Notes: generated from the sequence alone by a model not told the origin. Shown: positions 52,745-64,000, numbered from the stretch's first letter. The stretch: 64,000 nt of DNA from Rhynochetos jubatus (GCA_027574665.1 CM050651.1:7813501-7877500), one strand, 5' to 3'. Made by a program: numbers and translations.

Positions 52745-52932
52745 TGTGCATAGAATCAAAGAATGGTTTGGGTTGGAAGGGACCCTTAAAATCTACCTCC
52801 CTGCCATGGGCAGGGACATCTTTCACTAGATCAGGTAGCTCAAAGCTCCATTCAACCTGACTGAACACTTCCAATGATGGGGCTTTTCCACAGCTTCTCC
52901 GGGCAACCTGTTCCAGTGCGTCACCACCCTAA
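52745..52932 (-). mobile_element. CR1 LINE fragment, 3' end, relatively young
   Basis: The plus strand begins TAGAATCAAAGAATGGTTTG, then GGTTGGAAGGGACCC, and later CTGCCATGGGCAGGGACATC and GGGCAACCTGTTCCAGTG. This is the antisense of the well-known 3' end of CR1, so the element points along the minus strand, the same direction as FAT4. It is truncated at its 5' end near 52932, typical of CR1 retrotransposition. It matches the remembered consensus closely, suggesting a later insertion than the copy at 40695. It contains no coding part of the CR1 reverse transcriptase. Confidence 0.92.
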
Positions 52933-53217
52933 CACACACATATATTAGCTCATACAGGTAGCACGTAATCCACATTCTCTACCTGTACAATTCACAGATC
53001 TTAGAGCTACAGTTGTGCTAATTTAATCTGATTTCAGATGTGTCTTTCAGCTAAAACAAGGCGGGCCTAGGCATGGGTTAGCTTCACTGACACCTTGGGT
53101 CACCACCAAGGGAAGTTCTTGTTGTGATGCCTACTCCGCGTATGAGTGGTGGTGCAGAAACTGTACTAACTGCAGTTAAATCACTACAGTTTTATTAACT
53201 AGCATCACCTGGGAACT

Positions 53218-53252
53218 TTTCGGCAACAATCGGTACAGTTTCGGCAACAATC
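53218..53252. repeat. Short direct repeat (14 bp, 21-bp period)
   Basis: TTTCGGCAACAATC occurs at 53218-53231 and again at 53239-53252, giving 1.7 copies of a 21-bp unit. It contains CpG dinucleotides in an otherwise CpG-poor intron. Its origin is unknown. Confidence 0.75.
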
Positions 53253-54479
53253 TCCTTCCTCAAACTGCTGCATCTGTTACTAGGCAGAGCTCCACTCTTT
53301 GTCCTTGCACAGCTGGGTCTGAGACTCGACACCCTCTGCTTGCTTGTATAACTTCACCAATATTAACAATAATGAGTGTTTGCATAAACATACCACTAGT
53401 GCTTTCAGCCAGGAAAGGCAACTCTCTCTGTTTTCTCTTTTAATAATGCTTGTGGAGCTGACCTAGCAAATTCTGCTAGGGAGAAAAAGGTAGTACTTGG
53501 TTTTTTCTCTCCAGTATTCAAAATAATGAGCCTTATCTGCTAATATGACTGAGGCAGAAGCTTCCTATCAAATGATGTGGTAAAAGTGTACGCCAGGGAA
53601 GTAATGCAGACTTGCCTAAATGCAGCCAGTGTGTCAGGAAAGCGCTGTACCTCTGATCAAGCAGGTGGAGAATATCCACGGGGCTGAAGCTTAGAAAGTG
53701 TGAATTTAAAAATCAGGGAAAAAACTTGGACAGCCTTACAGCAGTCAAGGAAACTTGGAGCTTACACCAACCCAATAAAGGGGCTTGCCAACATCACTGC
53801 TGTACTCATTTAGAGTTATGAGTAAATGGACTGAGTCGTAGCCAGGAATTGAACCATTGCTTTCTCTTGAGAAAGGTAATTTCTGCAGCAATAAACTCTC
53901 TGGGAAAAAAAAAAAAACCAAACAAAACAAAACTGTGTGGCATTTGAAGCACTAATTCAGCTATACATCTCAGAATAATTTGATATTGCCACTGGTCTAT
54001 GGGTAACCTCATGAATTCAACTTATCCCTCACTTCCTAGTTTGATAAGCATGAGCCACGCTAGTAGGAATTAATGAAAATTTTTTTGGCAGCTGTTTGCT
54101 AGCTTAAGAAAAGTCTGGGTTCCAGGCCCAAAAAATCAGAAGATAAAAGGCCAATAACAAAATGATTTTTGTTGTGTAGAGTGTAACTTTAGGATGATAA
54201 CAAATATGGCAATGAGTACTGTTCTTGCTGCCTTAACACAGTCACTACTTGGAGTCTAGACAAAACTGATTAGATACAAACCCATCAAGATCTTCTGATA
54301 CCTTGGCAAATAGCAAGGGAATTGTTGAGAAGATGAATGGTACTGGAACAGTGCCTAGCCTCAGTTAAAGACCTAATATTTTATAAAGGAAACAGCAAGA
54401 GTAATGGAAAAATGTGATTTTGATCACTGTGCATGAGGCAGTCCAATCAAATCAAACTCAGCATTAGCTGTAATCTTAC

Positions 54480-54697
54480 CTTCACAGTAGTGAAGTTGCT
54501 GCTTTCCTGGACGTGAACTAAAATGCCGTTCTCGCTTCTTGTCCTGAACTTCACTTCCAAGCGGTCCGCGTTTGGGGGTCCCGGGCCGGCGCCTCGAGTG
54601 CCGTGTCTCATCATGTATTCTCGCTTCTTACTTGGGCTGATGTGGTAGTCAAGTCGTCCTTTGCCTTCTAGCGATAAGGCAGTGTCGGCAGTAATAT
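54480..54697 (-). CDS. FAT4: FAT4 internal exon, laminin G domain 2 (N-terminal part)
   Basis: This exon is 218 bp and too short to show up as a long open frame, so I found it by translating between splice sites. The acceptor is CCTTGTCCCAG and the donor GTAAGATT. Two bases (AT) complete a Tyr codon begun in the previous exon, followed by 72 residues: ITADTALSLEGKGRLDYHI at the start and FRTRSENGILVHVQESSNFT near the end, finishing on TTVK in phase 0. This is the opening half of laminin G 2. The middle segment is locally very GC-rich and codes a Gly/Pro-rich loop (RGAGPGPPNADR), which looks like a variable loop between conserved strands. The junctions on both sides agree in phase with the neighbouring exons. 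Confidence 0.95.
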
Positions 54698-55828
54698 CTG
54701 GGACAAGGACAGGGAAGTACTGAGGACGCAGCTCGTTACGGCCAGAGAGATCATCTGCCTAACAACGACCATTTTCTTTCAGAGCAGAGATCAAGTTCAG
54801 AGCAGGTCAGGGGGGAGAGCAGGAGTGAATGGCAATTTCAGCCCCTCGATACTTTGGCCTCAACCAGAATGTGTGTTTGAGAGTGGGAGTGTGCTCGTAA
54901 TTTACTGCTGCTATCAGTCAATAGTAAATTAAAACTCGCTAGGGAACAAGTGAGGGAGTAAGGAAAAAAATTTGGCTCTCAGAACTGTAATTCCTTCCCA
55001 GGGATGTTACTGTTTCCATTACTGCGAGCAGGGTTTCATGATATATTGAACTCTAAGCTCTTCAGGGCAGAGATAATGACTTTCTATTTGTTAGGGCATA
55101 AAAAAAAGAATAAAAAATGGCAGAGCATTGACTACCAAATGCTGTTAAAATTATGGCTAAATTCTTTTGTAAACCAGCGCAATAAAAACACATAAATCAG
55201 CTAAACAATAATGGGACATGCAAGCAAACAAAACCCAGTCATTATACTACAACTACATGGAAATAAATCACTTTGCACTCCTAGACACTCCCGTATTGAT
55301 TTACAGAGCTATCCATATGCGAGTTAATAACCCCAGAGCGTAAATGGCTTGCTTTTATTTACATTTGCCATATTTTCTTTCATACAATCTGCTGGTCATT
55401 TGATTAAAAGGCCTACATTTCGGAGAAGCCATAAGTGCATGCACACAATGTTTATGTGAAGGGAAGGGGTTTTCCTTTACCCTCTTACCTCCCCATAGCA
55501 GACAAATTCCTCCTTTTGGATAGCTTTATTTGAGTTATACTGGTTATACATTACTGGGAAGCAGTAGTTTTAAATGAGTGCACATTACCTGAAATGTGAT
55601 ATACAGACCAGAAAACACGTAACTTGTTGCTATTTTTAGCTCATGAAAGAACAATAGTCCATTGCGAACTTTTTCTTCAAAATTATTTACGAGGCAAGCA
55701 CGCGGCTTGCTTTCATTATTTTATAAAATTCATTATCCTATGCCCCTGAAAGGAAACTCTCAGTGGCATTTGGTTAAACCACAGTTAGGTGTACATCGAA
55801 GAGAAAGACAATAAAACCCCCACCGTAC
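54698..55828 (-). other. FAT4 intron (1.1 kb)
   Basis: The donor is GTACGGTG and the acceptor CCTTGTCCCAG. The intron is AT-rich. I see no repeat or additional exon in it. Confidence 0.85.
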
Positions 55829-55953
55829 ATTTTTCACAGTGCTTTCCTGTCAGTCCATCCTTGCAGTGACACTGCTGCCACGACCAGTGATCAACACAGG
55901 TACCACCATGTTGGCAGGGGCTGGTCACGCAAGCACCTTCTAGTCTGGGACAC
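55829..55953 (-). CDS. FAT4: FAT4 internal exon, EGF-like repeat between the two laminin G domains
   Basis: This exon is 125 bp with acceptor TTTGTCGCAG and donor GTACGGTG. One base (G) completes a Gln codon, 41 residues follow, and a final T begins a Tyr codon. The peptide starts CPRLEGACVTSPCQHGGTC and ends LTGKHCEK. It has the six-cysteine spacing of an EGF repeat, with the CxHGGTC and GxTGxxC features typical of these modules. The first Cys probably closes laminin G 1. A single-EGF exon between two laminin G domains is the layout expected for FAT4. Confidence 0.95.
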
Positions 55954-56833
55954 CTGCGACAAATCAGAAAAGCTGACGCTGAAGAACATGTGCACCAATA
56001 AGGAGAGCAAATGTGCTGGGAAGTTTCATGTGTTTGAACGAGACTCCCCTTTCTTCTTGCTAGAAATGCAAAAGTGGAGAGGCTCTTCTTCATAGACAGC
56101 TCGTGTCTAAACAGACCCCAATTTTCATCATCAAATTATAATAGTGGTACAAAAGATGAAGGAATTCAAAGACACTGAAATTCCTATTATCCGTTATGCA
56201 AGAGGTGAATAAACTCCTATAGGTGCTTTTTATGCTGCAGACCTCCAGAGACTTCATACACAACAAACTGCAAAACTGGGGGTTCAAAGAAGAAGGGTGC
56301 GCTAGCAAATTTGGATGTAACACTGACATTATTGCTACAACTGTGACTTCAAACACTGAGACGGAAAAAACAAAAAAATCAGATAGTCCATCATTCCTGA
56401 AAGACAACTCGGAGGATATGAGGGAAATGCAGTGATACTTGAGAGGCAAAGTGATAGAACAGACTCTGCGGATTAAAAAGAAATAAAGAGGGAGTAGAGG
56501 GCTAACAAACAGTATGAGTACAGTCCAACCCAGGTGGAATTTATAAAGAAACCCAATAACAAGGCTACTCTATTTCAGCCTGCAAAGCAACAGTAATAAT
56601 TACTGGCAATAGAAACATAATGATGTTGCTTTTTTGAAGCCTCTGTAATCTTTTGTGAACCTTTCATCTAAGCTCACATTCTTCCTACCTTTTTCACATT
56701 TTACAATAAATCCTACAGTCATTTTTTTTACAAGAAATATCTGATAGCGTCTGAATGGAATAGCATCTGACTTTCATGACAGCTTCCGTTATTGTAAACA
56801 CAGTCCATTCGATACCATATATAGCAGACGTAC
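55954..56833 (-). other. FAT4 intron (0.9 kb)
   Basis: The donor is GTACGTCT and the acceptor TTTGTCGCAG. I see nothing distinct inside. Short open frames on both strands (for example 56090-56449 minus) show no recognisable protein. Confidence 0.85.
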
Positions 56834-57013
56834 TGATCTAAGATTCCTTGAGCTGTCAAAGCCTGGCTGGGCTCCAGAGGACGTCCGTTGACTGCAAACT
56901 CCATTATACAGCCCACAAAATCATGGCTTTCCACCTGTCCTCTCCTTTGAAGGATGGGTTCTACAGACCTGATGCCACCAACAGTAACTCGATTTGGTTG
57001 TACATCGAGAGTC
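56834..57013 (-). CDS. FAT4: FAT4 internal exon, laminin G domain 1 (C-terminal part)
   Basis: This exon is 180 bp with acceptor CTCTTTCATAG and donor GTACGTCT. The opening G completes a Trp codon (TG+G) from the exon at 58411; 59 residues follow, and CA at the end begins a Gln codon. The peptide runs TLDVQPNRVTVGGIRSVEP, then SHDFVGCIMEFAVNGRPLEP. That is the classic end of a laminin G fold, where the strand before the FVGCI cysteine closes the sandwich. The exon feeds directly into the EGF exon at 55953. Confidence 0.96.
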
Positions 57014-58410
57014 CTATGAAAGAGTCAGAAAAATAATTAATCAGTATCAGACTTTAAAATAGCAATACCAACACAGGAACTGTTACCATCAGCTATGGTC
57101 TGTGGCTAAAATCCCTCTTCCAAGATTCGTACTTTACATTTAGAAAGGGAGACAGACAGATCAAGGGCACTTGAACCAACAGTTATGATGGGTATGACTC
57201 TAAATTCACACTCAGCTATTGCATGTCAAAATCTGTATTCACTTGACTGAGCAGCATGCTTGAAATCATAATGAATAAGGATTTTTACTCAATTATCATT
57301 TAAATCGTGATGATATCTAAATAGCTGGAAGATGGATTCATTATTTTACAAAGATATAAAAGCTCTGCTAGCGGGGAAACCACATGTGGCAGGAAATATG
57401 ACTGTGATTATTGTAAGAAAGTAGAAAAAGTTACTGAGATTAAAGTTATTGTTATCTCCAAAGATGATCTAAAGATGCAACAGAAAAGTTAAAACAGTTA
57501 GTTCTGGTAAACACAATAAATAAGTTTTGTTTTCTGTATTGGCCAATATTTAAGAAATGCAAAACATAAAAGTTGACATCTGGGAATTACTCAAAATAAT
57601 TTCAAAGTAATTCCTAATTGTTTTTTAAAAAGAAAGCAGTAATCAGGTATTGCTTACACCTTTATAAAAAATTAAATATGCAGTTTAAATAATAATAAGA
57701 ATAAACACAAGACCCCAAATCAAAGCCCAAAACTGAACACTGAAGAGAAAAACAGGTGCTACTAGCGTACTAGCATTTTGAGTCAGCGTCTAGTTTTAGC
57801 AAGAGAGATACGATTCAACATGTAAAAGTGGAGGAGTCTGCTAAAGATTTGTAGCACTACCTATTGTAGAACTTCAAACTGGCAAAGAGGAATGCTGTGT
57901 ATTTATAGCCATTTGATTATAACAAACACATTTCTGTATTACTGTACCTGATACTCTGATTTGTTAATGTCTAGATTACGATGTGAAACCTCACACCATC
58001 AGGCAATAAGTCTTGTCCCCGTTTATACCAGAGAGCAGACTACCCATGGCTGTCTGTACATTTGTTCTGTGGCCCCAAAGCCTGGGGACAGAGTTGAGAA
58101 TTGTTGATTTTTGGGTAAACGCCTTGTCATGAGTAAATACCACGCAGAAATGTAGCCAGAGTTAGCAAGTAGCGGTACATGCAGGAATTTAATTTGCTTC
58201 TGCAAAGATGGGAAAAAATGATACTTGGGAGCCTCTTGCACGCCTCTGAAGGAGTACAGCTGCGGGCGGTATCTATCCTTTGCTTTTGGCTGGGCTAAGG
58301 GCATGTAATCATTACTTCAGATTTCTCTGGCTTTAGAGGGTGATTTCTTTTTCATTTCACTTTTTATTTTACAGCAACCACTGCTACACACAATATGAAG
58401 AATTATTTAC
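57014..58410 (-). other. FAT4 intron (1.4 kb)
   Basis: The donor is GTAAATAA and the acceptor CTCTTTCATAG, preceded by a long T-rich tract. The intron is AT-rich, with no recognisable repeat or exon. Confidence 0.85.
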
Positions 58411-58496
58411 CAGTCAGTAGAAACAGCCACATTGCTAACAGTGCAGTAGCCTGGCTCCTGATCCTCAGAGCAGGAATCCACCGTCAGGGATGCTGC
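58411..58496 (-). CDS. FAT4: FAT4 internal exon, middle of laminin G domain 1 (86 bp)
   Basis: This small exon has acceptor GGGGCTTTTGCAG and donor GTAAATAA. It holds 28 residues in phase 0 (AASLTVDSCSEDQEPGYC, then TVSNVAVSTD) plus TG of a split Trp codon finished by the next exon. A second AG lies four bases inside the chosen acceptor, but only the outer one keeps the frame open to both neighbours: upstream ends ...RRAGM and downstream begins TLDVQ. The peptide is the central strand region of laminin G 1. It is isolated by introns of 3.8 kb upstream and 1.4 kb downstream. Confidence 0.93.
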
Positions 58497-59356
58497 CTGC
58501 AAAAGCCCCGCACACAAACATGATAAATATTAGAAGGCTGCAGATCCCAACCACCATAAGTATATATGATTAAATGGGTTAGATCAGGGACTTGGCTAGA
58601 CTGGAGCACTCGCATATTACTATGTCACCTGGGATCAGAGGGTGCTTCAGAGATGCCGATCAACTACATTCTGCATCAACATAGTGAATACTAAGATGTG
58701 GATACTAACAGAGAGTGAGCTCTGCTTCATACAGAGAATCAGTTAAACACAAAGTTTTCAGATTTGGGTAGGGTTTCCTTCATGTTTGTTTGCTTTACTG
58801 CTTGACACTGCAGTTATTCTGGCTCATACCGTATCCTACTCTTGATCTGAAGAGAGCAGCTCCCTCCAAACACAAAGGGCATTCCTTCAGGGGCTTGACT
58901 GTGACATTAAACATGGCTTGAACTTGATAAAAAGCACATTACAAAAACTGGGAGCACACTGAGATTACTAGTTAAAAATAATAACCAGCCACTCAAAAGG
59001 GTAACAAAGTGGACCTGATTAAGGTAACATTTTTGGTTTGCCCCACATTGATAATGGTAAAGCATGTGGATACCAAGCTGACGTTCAGAGAAGTACCAGC
59101 CATCACCAGCACTTAGAGTAGTGTCTTCTTTATCTCCAAGCCATCAAGCCCCAGACAACAAGACTGCCTCATTACCCATCGGTCATTTCCACTAAAGCAA
59201 ATCATGGCACTTTTATTTGTAATCTCTGAAAGTCTAAGCAAAGCTTTGATTAAAGTCATTAAATAATTCCTGCTGATTAAAAAAAAAAGTTTTTATTTTA
59301 TTCCTTATTTAGCAAAGAATTTTCTCCACAGCTATTTATTAGTAACAGATGCACTG

Positions 59357-59381
59357 AAAAACAAAACAAAACAAAACAAAC
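59357..59381. repeat. (AAAAC)n microsatellite
   Basis: About five AAAAC units are followed by further A/C-rich imperfect sequence to about 59425. Confidence 0.85.
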
Positions 59382-61627
59382 CCACAAAACAAAAACAGAA
59401 AACACCCCAACAAAAACTCCCCAAAACCTGAAGGTTAGTTATTCCTTAAAACAAATTTTCAGAATAACAAACATAATTTCCAAAATGTACATATCAGCTT
59501 CTCATGTTTCAACTAGTTGTGGGTACAGTTTTACAGTAAATCTAAATCTAATGTCACTTTAAAAAAATGCCTTGCTTTATATTTTGGTTTAGATTACAGG
59601 AGCTGAGCAAACAGCAATAGCTATCAGTACGTCATTACTCTGCAATGGTTTTTTTCCTGCCTGCAACTTCGTTCACTAACCATGTCCTGTTGAAATTCCT
59701 GTTCTTTCCAAATACATGCTGTGAGCTGATGCATTGTGTTGACCAAATAAATTCATAGCTCTTAGCCCTAAATCATGCCCTACAGTACACCTAAATTGTT
59801 CAATTTGCTATTTTTAATGAAAGCTTATGTTGAATTTCTTTCCCTACATAAATGGGCGAAGTGCTTCTCCCGAGAAACATCCGTCTGCAGTTCCAAAGCA
59901 GATTATAGCCTTGTATAAATGAAACAATTCATAGGAAGAATAATAAGCTGGCTGGTCTGTATGCCATCACACGCATACATATTTTCCTTCAGAATATCAA
60001 CAACAAAAAATGAAATGAGTTTTTTGTTCTTAGGTCAATCAGCGTAATCTCCCTCACTTACATTGCTATGCACTGTGAAAGCCAAGCTACAACCCCAGCT
60101 GAAGGGCTAGATATTTGAGAATATATTTTACTTGGACCAGAGTTCATACAATTTATTTTCTGATGTTAGTCAAATGTTCCTGCTTGTTACTTAAGCATTA
60201 CTCCACGGTTACCTTGCCGCATTAGGAGACTTTCTATTCTGTCACCCTGCAATAGCTCAGGACTGACAACTTAATGATTTTACCAGTTTCCGATGAAATC
60301 CCACTGTGCTGTAGGAAATGACAGATTTGGAATCCTGAAGGGGGCCTATTTTATACAGTTTTGGACACCTGGGAGACATTTTTCTTGCAGCAGAAATATC
60401 TAAGACAAAGGCAATTCTTTTCACATAACTGTTTGTAAACAGCTGACATTATTGAGAAGGTTTAAACATTAAAAACCAATAATCACAGAAAGGTATAAGT
60501 TGTCTTAAATGTTTGATTTCGGTCTGAAGCGTTCATAACCGGCATTTTCTGTAAACCATCCTTCTTATGTTATCTCTTCTTCTATAACCTAACCTTCTGG
60601 CATATCTACAAGTAAAACATTTTCCTGCTCTATTTTTTCCTTAAGAGTATTTAATTTATTTGTTGCAATTTTTAAGGTGTGCTCCTATACTCAGCCATTT
60701 AAATCTTATTGACAGAAATATCACACTAATTTGGTTGTTAACATGAGAACCTGGTGCCTTTCAATATTTGGGTGCACTTCTAGGTTTTCCCATTTGGAAG
60801 CTGCAATGCAGATTATTAAGTATCTGATATTAAGGCATGTTAAAACACAGTAATTACTCAACATCACAATTATCCTTCATCTTATTGGGATGTAAAACTC
60901 CTACAAACACATACAAACTGGATTTGTAAATCCAGCTGAAGACTAAACCATCCTCCCCCTTCAAAAGATTGAGAAATCAGGTCTTCAGTGTGCAACTGAA
61001 ATGCAGTTTCAGGCTCAAGACTCTCTAAGAGAGAAGAAAAAAGCACCGTTTAGGAAGGTCAGGAGACAACCCTGGTCCTACAAAGAACCCAGACCACAAA
61101 GTAATACACCCCTCTGCTGCTCCTGGGATATTTGTGCCAATGGACATCTCACCCCGGACCTGAAGCTCTTCAGCAGAGCACTCCAACCAGAGCAGCTTAA
61201 AACCTTTTATAAGGGGTTGTACCTCAGCAACACTGCCTTCCTGCAGCAGTTTGTGATGGGTAACCGCTGCAAGGACTCAGGGGAGCCACACTGGGTAGAA
61301 TGGTTTATTCTTTTATTGCCTAACATCACTTCTGGCCTGGAATATATAAAACAAAACATGGAGCCCCAGCCATATATTATTCTTATATGACTTTAATTTC
61401 AAGCATGGGAAGAATATGAGAATCCACGTATGCTGGCCAGTTCTGCCTAAGAAGGGAGCTGTTGGGCAATAACTACTGATTATGGATGGCAAATAGATTT
61501 GGTTTCATTTCGAACTCAAACACTGTGGAGTCAAATAGCTTGGCTTGAACTCAAAGAGCATTTGGTTTATGTTCTGCTTTGGAAATACTATTAAAAAATG
61601 AGAGAAGAGGAATAGAATACATTTACT

Positions 61628-61641
61628 GGGGGGGGGGGGGG
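61628..61641. repeat. Homopolymer of 14 G
   Basis: An uninterrupted G run lies inside a FAT4 intron. Its length is liable to sequencing error. Confidence 0.85.
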
Positions 61642-62264
61642 AAGCCAACACAAAACCAAAAGCAGAACAGGGGTCAGAATACCAGGCATATGGCAATCAG
61701 TTGTCCCAGTCCAGTTTTTGGCAGAATTCCTCCCCTCAGATGCTTTCTGGGTGACAAAAAGAAAAGTAACTCTTCTCCTTCCCTCCAAAATCCCTCTCAG
61801 TGTAGTACTTCTGAAATGTTTACATGTATGCTTGTGCTGGCTACAGAGGAAAAACAGGCTTCCAGTCTTATGAGATTGGTAAAATCTCTAAACTACTTCA
61901 AGAGACTTCTTGTATTTACTACAGTTAATTAGCCTTCCCTGATAATCACCCCTGTAATCTGCATCAGTTAATTAGACTCATGTCTAGTAATTTATTTCAT
62001 TAATTATTCCTGGTTCTCATTTTTCACATTTTGAGTACGGGGCATTGCACATGTTTTCTTAATTATTCTTTCTCATCATCATACTAAACAAACCATTATA
62101 GGTCTTTGAGTCAGTTGGAATAAGACAGAAACAAGGGATGTTTTTTCCAAAGTTGGAGGTTCTGCTAGCAAACACGTTACTAATTTTATGTTGTTCTGAG
62201 TTCACATGGAAGCCAAAGTGACTTGGCTGAACTTGTCTTAAATTCTCATTTTAGCATTTCTTAC

Positions 62265-62572
62265 CATTCCAGCCCTCCGGGCAATAACTGTGTGAAATTG
62301 TCCATCAGACACCTTCTTAGTTGTGGTAAGCTTGTATGTGCCACTGCCCAGATTGTAGGAGAATCTCAGCCTCTCTTCTGCTATTTCCAGGGCCAGAAAT
62401 TCTGCCCGCTCTCCAGTCTGGTTATCATAGTTATACAACAATAAGGCATTACTTTTTATAGTGGCAAACTTTATATAGATGTAATTATTGTTTGGATCCA
62501 TACTGGGAAACTCCATATATGACAACTCTTCAAATCCATAACTGTTCAGTTCACAGTGGTTCCCAAAAACAC
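62265..62572 (-). CDS. FAT4: FAT4 internal exon, end of an EGF repeat and start of laminin G domain 1
   Basis: This exon is 308 bp with acceptor GTTTTGCAG and donor GTAAGAAAT. Two bases (GT) complete a codon whose first base lies in an exon outside the window; 102 residues follow, ending ARRAGM in phase 0. The start, VFGNHCELNSYGFEELSY, is the last EGF cysteine and the linker into laminin G 1. The rest (YIYIKFATIKSNALLLYNYD, LALEIAEERLRFSYNLGSG, DGQFHTV) is the canonical N-terminal half of a laminin G sandwich. It is the most 5' FAT4 exon present here; I found no EGF-coding exon between it and position 64000. Confidence 0.96.
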
Positions 62573-64000
62573 CTGCAAAACAAAAAGTCAAGTCTGATAC
62601 CAGACAGGTTTTTTCCCTCCCCGGGTATTCTCCCAGACACAATGTATTGATGTGCTCTGGATATGGCTACAGTACACAGGCTCTTTAAGAAACCTCTAAT
62701 GTATTATTAAAAATATGCAACTTGAACAGAAGAATCCTATTACCCAAAGGTGGGTGTTGAAGTATATATATGTAAACTTAAAAATTGAGTTAAAAATGAC
62801 AATTACACCTATTGAAAAACAAGGTGTGCTTCATTAAGCCTCTGATTGCCTTTGAAAACAAAAATACAAGCGTGACTGTTATGTGAAATATAGTTGTTAA
62901 TTATCAACAGGCATTTGTTAATCCAATTATGGAAATAAAATTGCTGCTTGAGCTTATTTTTCTCTTTAAAGGTGTTATCTGAACAGTTTCTCTATCAGTA
63001 CTTCCCTTTTGATATTTAATGATGCAAACATATATGTGGTTAAAACATTATGCCTTCTCAGGATTTGTATTGCTCTGAATATTTTGGTGCATTCTACATA
63101 TTTCTTTTCAGATCTCTATCGCACAGTTTCCCTTGATTTATTTACCGCAGAAAGAATGAGAAAAAAATTAATTTATGAATACTGGTTACATTTACAATGG
63201 CCTATGACTATGCAGGAAATGAATAAACTCTGAAGAAACATAAAGGAAATAGAATAAAGAAGTTATTCCACATGTCAGTAGAAAACTCTATTCAGAGGTA
63301 GTTACAAAAGTGTATTGAAAACCACACGTTTGTGTGAGGGTTTTCAGCAGCCTTAAGACACTGTAGATGATTTCTCAGGCTTATCTGTTATTTGATTAAT
63401 CCGTTGCATCTACTGTCACGCTTTTCTATATGAACAACGACAATTCTGGATTAATCTCCATTTAGAACCAATCTTGCTGCAATTCTATCATGATACCTTA
63501 AAATATCTGTGCTGGTTTATGTCTTTATTAGGTTCATTCCGCAAACCAAACTTGGGATAGTTAAATTCTACTAATTATTAAGCTATTTTGGTAGTACTAA
63601 ATGCTTCTCTAATTCTTGGGATAGTACTCTGGTTGTGGAACTCAGAACTTGATTAACATCCAATAAATTGAATGGGCGAGTACTGGTGTGGGCTAACAAA
63701 CCTGTTTTAATTTGGTCAGGTTCTCTTAATCAAATCTACTAACTACAAAAGTGCCAATATCTAACGTTGTGCTCCTCAGTTGCAGAAAAACGGGGGTGTT
63801 CACTAATTCTTTCTTTACAGATATTTTGACAAACTATGCAAATTTCTCTCAAAAGAAAAGCAAGCCATCTCCACTCAATATTATCCCAAAGTCCCTTTTA
63901 GCTAGTTTAAGATTACGTGGACTCCTTCCACCTTGCGAGCGTGTAGAACGCAAAAATACTGATCTAATTGACAGTGGCCTTGCTCTTCAGCTCTCCTAAA
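62573..64000 (-). other. Part of a FAT4 intron reaching the window edge
   Basis: The sequence above the acceptor GTTTTGCAG has no EGF- or cadherin-coding segment that I can find. It is AT-rich. The next upstream FAT4 exon is outside the window. Confidence 0.75.

Larger units (their letters stand above)
50426..54479 (-). other. FAT4 intron (4.1 kb) carrying a CR1 insertion
   Basis: The intron runs between the two laminin G 2 exons, with donor GTAAGATT and acceptor TGTGCTCAG. It holds a CR1 copy at about 52745-52932 and a short 21-bp tandem duplication at 53218-53252. The 53050-53350 stretch is richer in CpG than its surroundings and could be part of an old LTR, but I cannot identify it. Homopolymer A runs occur near 51059 and 53908. 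Confidence 0.8.
58497..62264 (-). other. FAT4 intron (3.8 kb)
   Basis: The donor is GTAAGAAAT and the acceptor GGGGCTTTTGCAG. It contains an (AAAAC)n microsatellite at 59357-59381 and a G14 run at 61628-61641. The 61001-61390 stretch is more GC-rich and open on the plus strand for 129 codons, but I recognise no protein in it. No FAT4 exon was found inside this intron, and the flanking phases (0 and 0) do not require one. Confidence 0.8.

Noticed and set aside
53050..53350. Possible solo LTR in a FAT4 intron
   Set aside because: It has a slightly higher CpG content and a short tandem duplication, but I saw no matching TG...CA ends, target-site duplication or known LTR motif.
61001..61390. A 129-codon plus-strand frame inside a FAT4 intron, considered as a retrogene or LTR piece
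   Set aside because: I could match neither a protein nor an LTR consensus, and the TATA-like and AATAAA-like sites are on conflicting strands.

Overview
This is vertebrate nuclear DNA, most likely from a bird. It is AT-rich with long non-coding stretches and GT-AG spliced exons. Interspersed repeats are sparse; the ones I recognise are two CR1 retroposon copies (the dominant repeat of bird genomes, also found in turtles and crocodilians) and one old MIR/CORE-SINE remnant. The low repeat density favours a bird, but the species cannot be named from the sequence. The only protein-coding gene I can support is the 3' end of FAT4, the giant atypical cadherin of the Dachsous-Fat planar polarity system, on the minus strand. 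Seven coding exons lie at 62572-62265, 58496-58411, 57013-56834, 55953-55829, 54697-54480, 50425-50164 and 46457-44581. Every exon junction has a GT donor and AG acceptor, and the split codons rejoin in phase at all six internal junctions. Together they encode 1017 residues plus one split codon at the 5' edge: laminin G domain 1, an EGF repeat, laminin G domain 2, a final EGF repeat, one transmembrane helix and the complete cytoplasmic tail. The 34-cadherin ectodomain and the first EGF repeats lie upstream, beyond position 64000.

Layout: 62573-64000 is intron. The region 44581-62572 is the FAT4 3' coding region with its introns; a recent-looking CR1 copy sits in the intron at about 52745-52932. 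The region from about 42480 to 44580 is the probable 3' UTR. It contains a 26-base homopolymer (C on the transcript strand), a MIR remnant in sense orientation and several polyadenylation hexamers, with a dense AATAAA cluster at 42502-42530. The region 1 to about 42480 is an intergenic desert downstream of FAT4. It has no convincing coding gene. It does contain an older CR1 copy (about 40695-41085), a diverged repeat pair (16126-16207 and 18565-18649), a striking 37-bp perfect inverted repeat (13539-13646), a short exon-like island (24730-24829), two CpG-enriched patches (about 34330-34480 and 39060-39440) and a quadruplex motif (21017-21031).

How it works together: the coding exons form one transcription unit read right to left. 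The laminin G and EGF modules form the membrane-proximal ectodomain, and the last exon holds the anchor and the whole signalling tail. The desert next to it is a plausible location for distant FAT4 regulatory DNA, but nothing in this single sequence proves that. I found no unknown multi-gene system. The most unusual non-coding items are the 37-bp hairpin, the long homopolymer in the FAT4 3' UTR and the diverged repeat pair.
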